The notes beneath the pieces were generated by a model. That model did no database searches and was not told the DNA's origin. It saw only the letters and a program-made list of their open reading frames with translations. From Patescibacteria group bacterium (GTDB taxonomy: Bacteria > Patescibacteriota > Doudnabacteria > UBA920), in contig JAMDEL010000017.1 in NCBI GenBank assembly GCA_023487095.1, positions 1-13,651 on the forward strand: a stretch of DNA of 13,651 nucleotides, written 5' to 3'. The translations under genes were made by a program, and so were the position numbers. Position 1 is the first letter of the stretch. Each line of letters starts with the position of its first letter. Shown here one piece after another: positions 12,946 to 13,651 of the stretch.

Positions 12946-13651
12946 TTAGTAGTCTTCCTTGGGTTTTTTATAAAAGAAAAGCAGCCAGAAGGATTTGACC
13001 AAAATTTTAATATCAAGCCAAAGCGACCAGTTTTCTATGTAGTAAGTATTGAGCTTGATTTCTTCTTCAAAAGGCAGGTCGGGCCAGGAAACCTGAGCCA
13101 TCTGGGACAAGCCGAAAATACCGGGCTTGATTGAAAACATGCGCCTGTAGCGATTACGGTATCTTTCCACTTCGTCCAAAACGTGATAGAAAAGGCCGAC
13201 CATACTCATGTCGCCTATGAGTACGTTCCAAAACTGGGGTATTTCATCCAGCTTGGTCCGTCTTAAGAATCTGCCCACGCTGGTAACGCGCGGATCATGT
13301 TTGATTTTCAAAAACGGCGCATCCTTGCCACCGCGGTCATTTTTTTGCCACAGCTCTTGCCTGACCTTTTCTGCGCTTTCACCGCCGTATTCAAGACCCA
13401 CGCTTAAATGGCTATACATGCTGCGGAACTTAAAAAACTTAAAATCATTGCCCTTGCCGCCCCTCATCGCGGAGTAAATAACCCGGCCTGGGCTGTTTAG
13501 CTTAATCGCGATTGAAACCAGCAAAAAAATCGGCGAGGTTACCAATAGGCATAAGGAAGCTATTAAAACATCCATAATCCTTTTGGCCACCTTACCCCAA
13601 CCGTCAAGGGGCGTATTTTTCAAAACAATAAGCGGCACCCCGCCCAAGCTT
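12946..13651 (-). CDS. Polyprenyl-phosphate sugar-phosphate transferase, C-terminal part (cut by window edge)
   Basis: The catalytic domain of a bacterial sugar transferase (PF02397 type, WbaP/PglC superfamily), which moves a sugar phosphate from a UDP-sugar onto undecaprenyl phosphate and so starts a surface glycan. Visible: KR-IMD and a membrane helix or re-entrant segment (DVLIASLCLLVTSPIFLLVSI), KFRSM, DPRVTSVGRFLRRTKLDEIPQFWNVLIGDMSMVG with the catalytic Asp-Glu pair (LDEIP), and IKPGIFGLSQ with YYIENWSLWLDIKIL. The LGGVPLIVLKNTPLDGWGK lead-in is what joins the N-terminal membrane and nucleotide-fold domains in long enzymes, so the gene continues to the right. Odd points: SPGRV for SPGPV, no Q-x-R after it, and VGLFYH where nearly all members have VGPRP. 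It is first in the visible operon. Confidence 0.9.
   Translation of the reverse strand, partial: SLGGVPLIVLKNTPLDGWGKVAKRIMDVLIASLCLLVTSPIFLLVSIAIKLNSPGRVIYSAMRGGKGNDFKFFKFRSMYSHLSVGLEYGGESAEKVRQELWQKNDRGGKDAPFLKIKHDPRVTSVGRFLRRTKLDEIPQFWNVLIGDMSMVGLFYHVLDEVERYRNRYRRMFSIKPGIFGLSQMAQVSWPDLPFEEEIKLNTYYIENWSLWLDIKILVKSFWLLFFYKKPKEDY

Noticed and set aside
13646..13651. Window ends exactly on AAGCTT (a HindIII site)
   Set aside because: It might suggest a cloned fragment end, but the same hexamer occurs several times inside the window, so chance is enough.
1..13651. CRISPR arrays, tRNA or rRNA genes, insertion sequences, toxin-antitoxin or defence genes
   Set aside because: No regular direct repeats, transposase motifs, tRNA-like folds or defence-family motifs were seen on either strand by eye.

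Overview
The window looks like chromosomal DNA of a Candidate Phyla Radiation (Patescibacteria, probably Parcubacteria-like) bacterium. This is inferred from family resemblance and gene content, not from a marker-gene search. Pointers are a SecA with an extra segment in its first nucleotide-binding domain, a short ribosome-hibernation factor, a divergent MurG/MurC/MurB set, very tight gene packing with 0-19 nt gaps or ATGA-type overlaps, and no transposons, phage genes or RNA genes. TGA is used as a normal stop (for example in the ATGA overlaps at 9576-9579 and 11843-11846), so this is not one of the lineages that read UGA as glycine.

Every complete gene lies on the minus strand, so transcription runs from right to left. 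From 13651 down to 9576 is a surface-glycan block: the C-terminal part of a polyprenyl-phosphate sugar-phosphate transferase cut by the window edge, a GT4 glycosyltransferase broken by a one-base frameshift near 12440, and two intact GT4 glycosyltransferases. Without a break this runs into a peptidoglycan precursor block (9579-4869): murG, a patatin-like hydrolase, a MurC-family ligase, a tiny single-pass membrane protein and murB. The stop/start overlaps suggest one translationally coupled transcript in which lipid-linked glycan initiation, sugar addition and lipid II synthesis are made together.

Next comes hpf (4819-4478), followed by a clear intrinsic terminator (4383-4351), a 58-codon unknown gene with a strong ribosome binding site and a structured leader (4255-4079), and a second very strong terminator (4100-4055). 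secA starts afresh from an extended -10 promoter (4038-4043) and overlaps a Nudix hydrolase gene. A small protein with a histidine-rich tail follows.

The left end (1-480) holds two halves of a CYTH-domain (adenylate cyclase IV/thiamine triphosphatase-like) gene in opposite, tail-to-tail orientation: the amino half on the minus strand and the carboxyl half on the plus strand, meeting near 225-250. This is either a genuine inversion or, more likely, an inverted chimera from amplification or assembly.

I found no unmistakable novel defence or mobile system. The points most worth a second look are the inverted CYTH halves, the patatin protein with a changed nucleophile elbow inside the mur operon, the mixed MurC/Mpl ligase, the divergent sugar-phosphate transferase, and the 58-codon gene with competing leader hairpins and a terminator built into its coding end. 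No stretch over 300 bases lacks a gene; the longest is 4256-4477.
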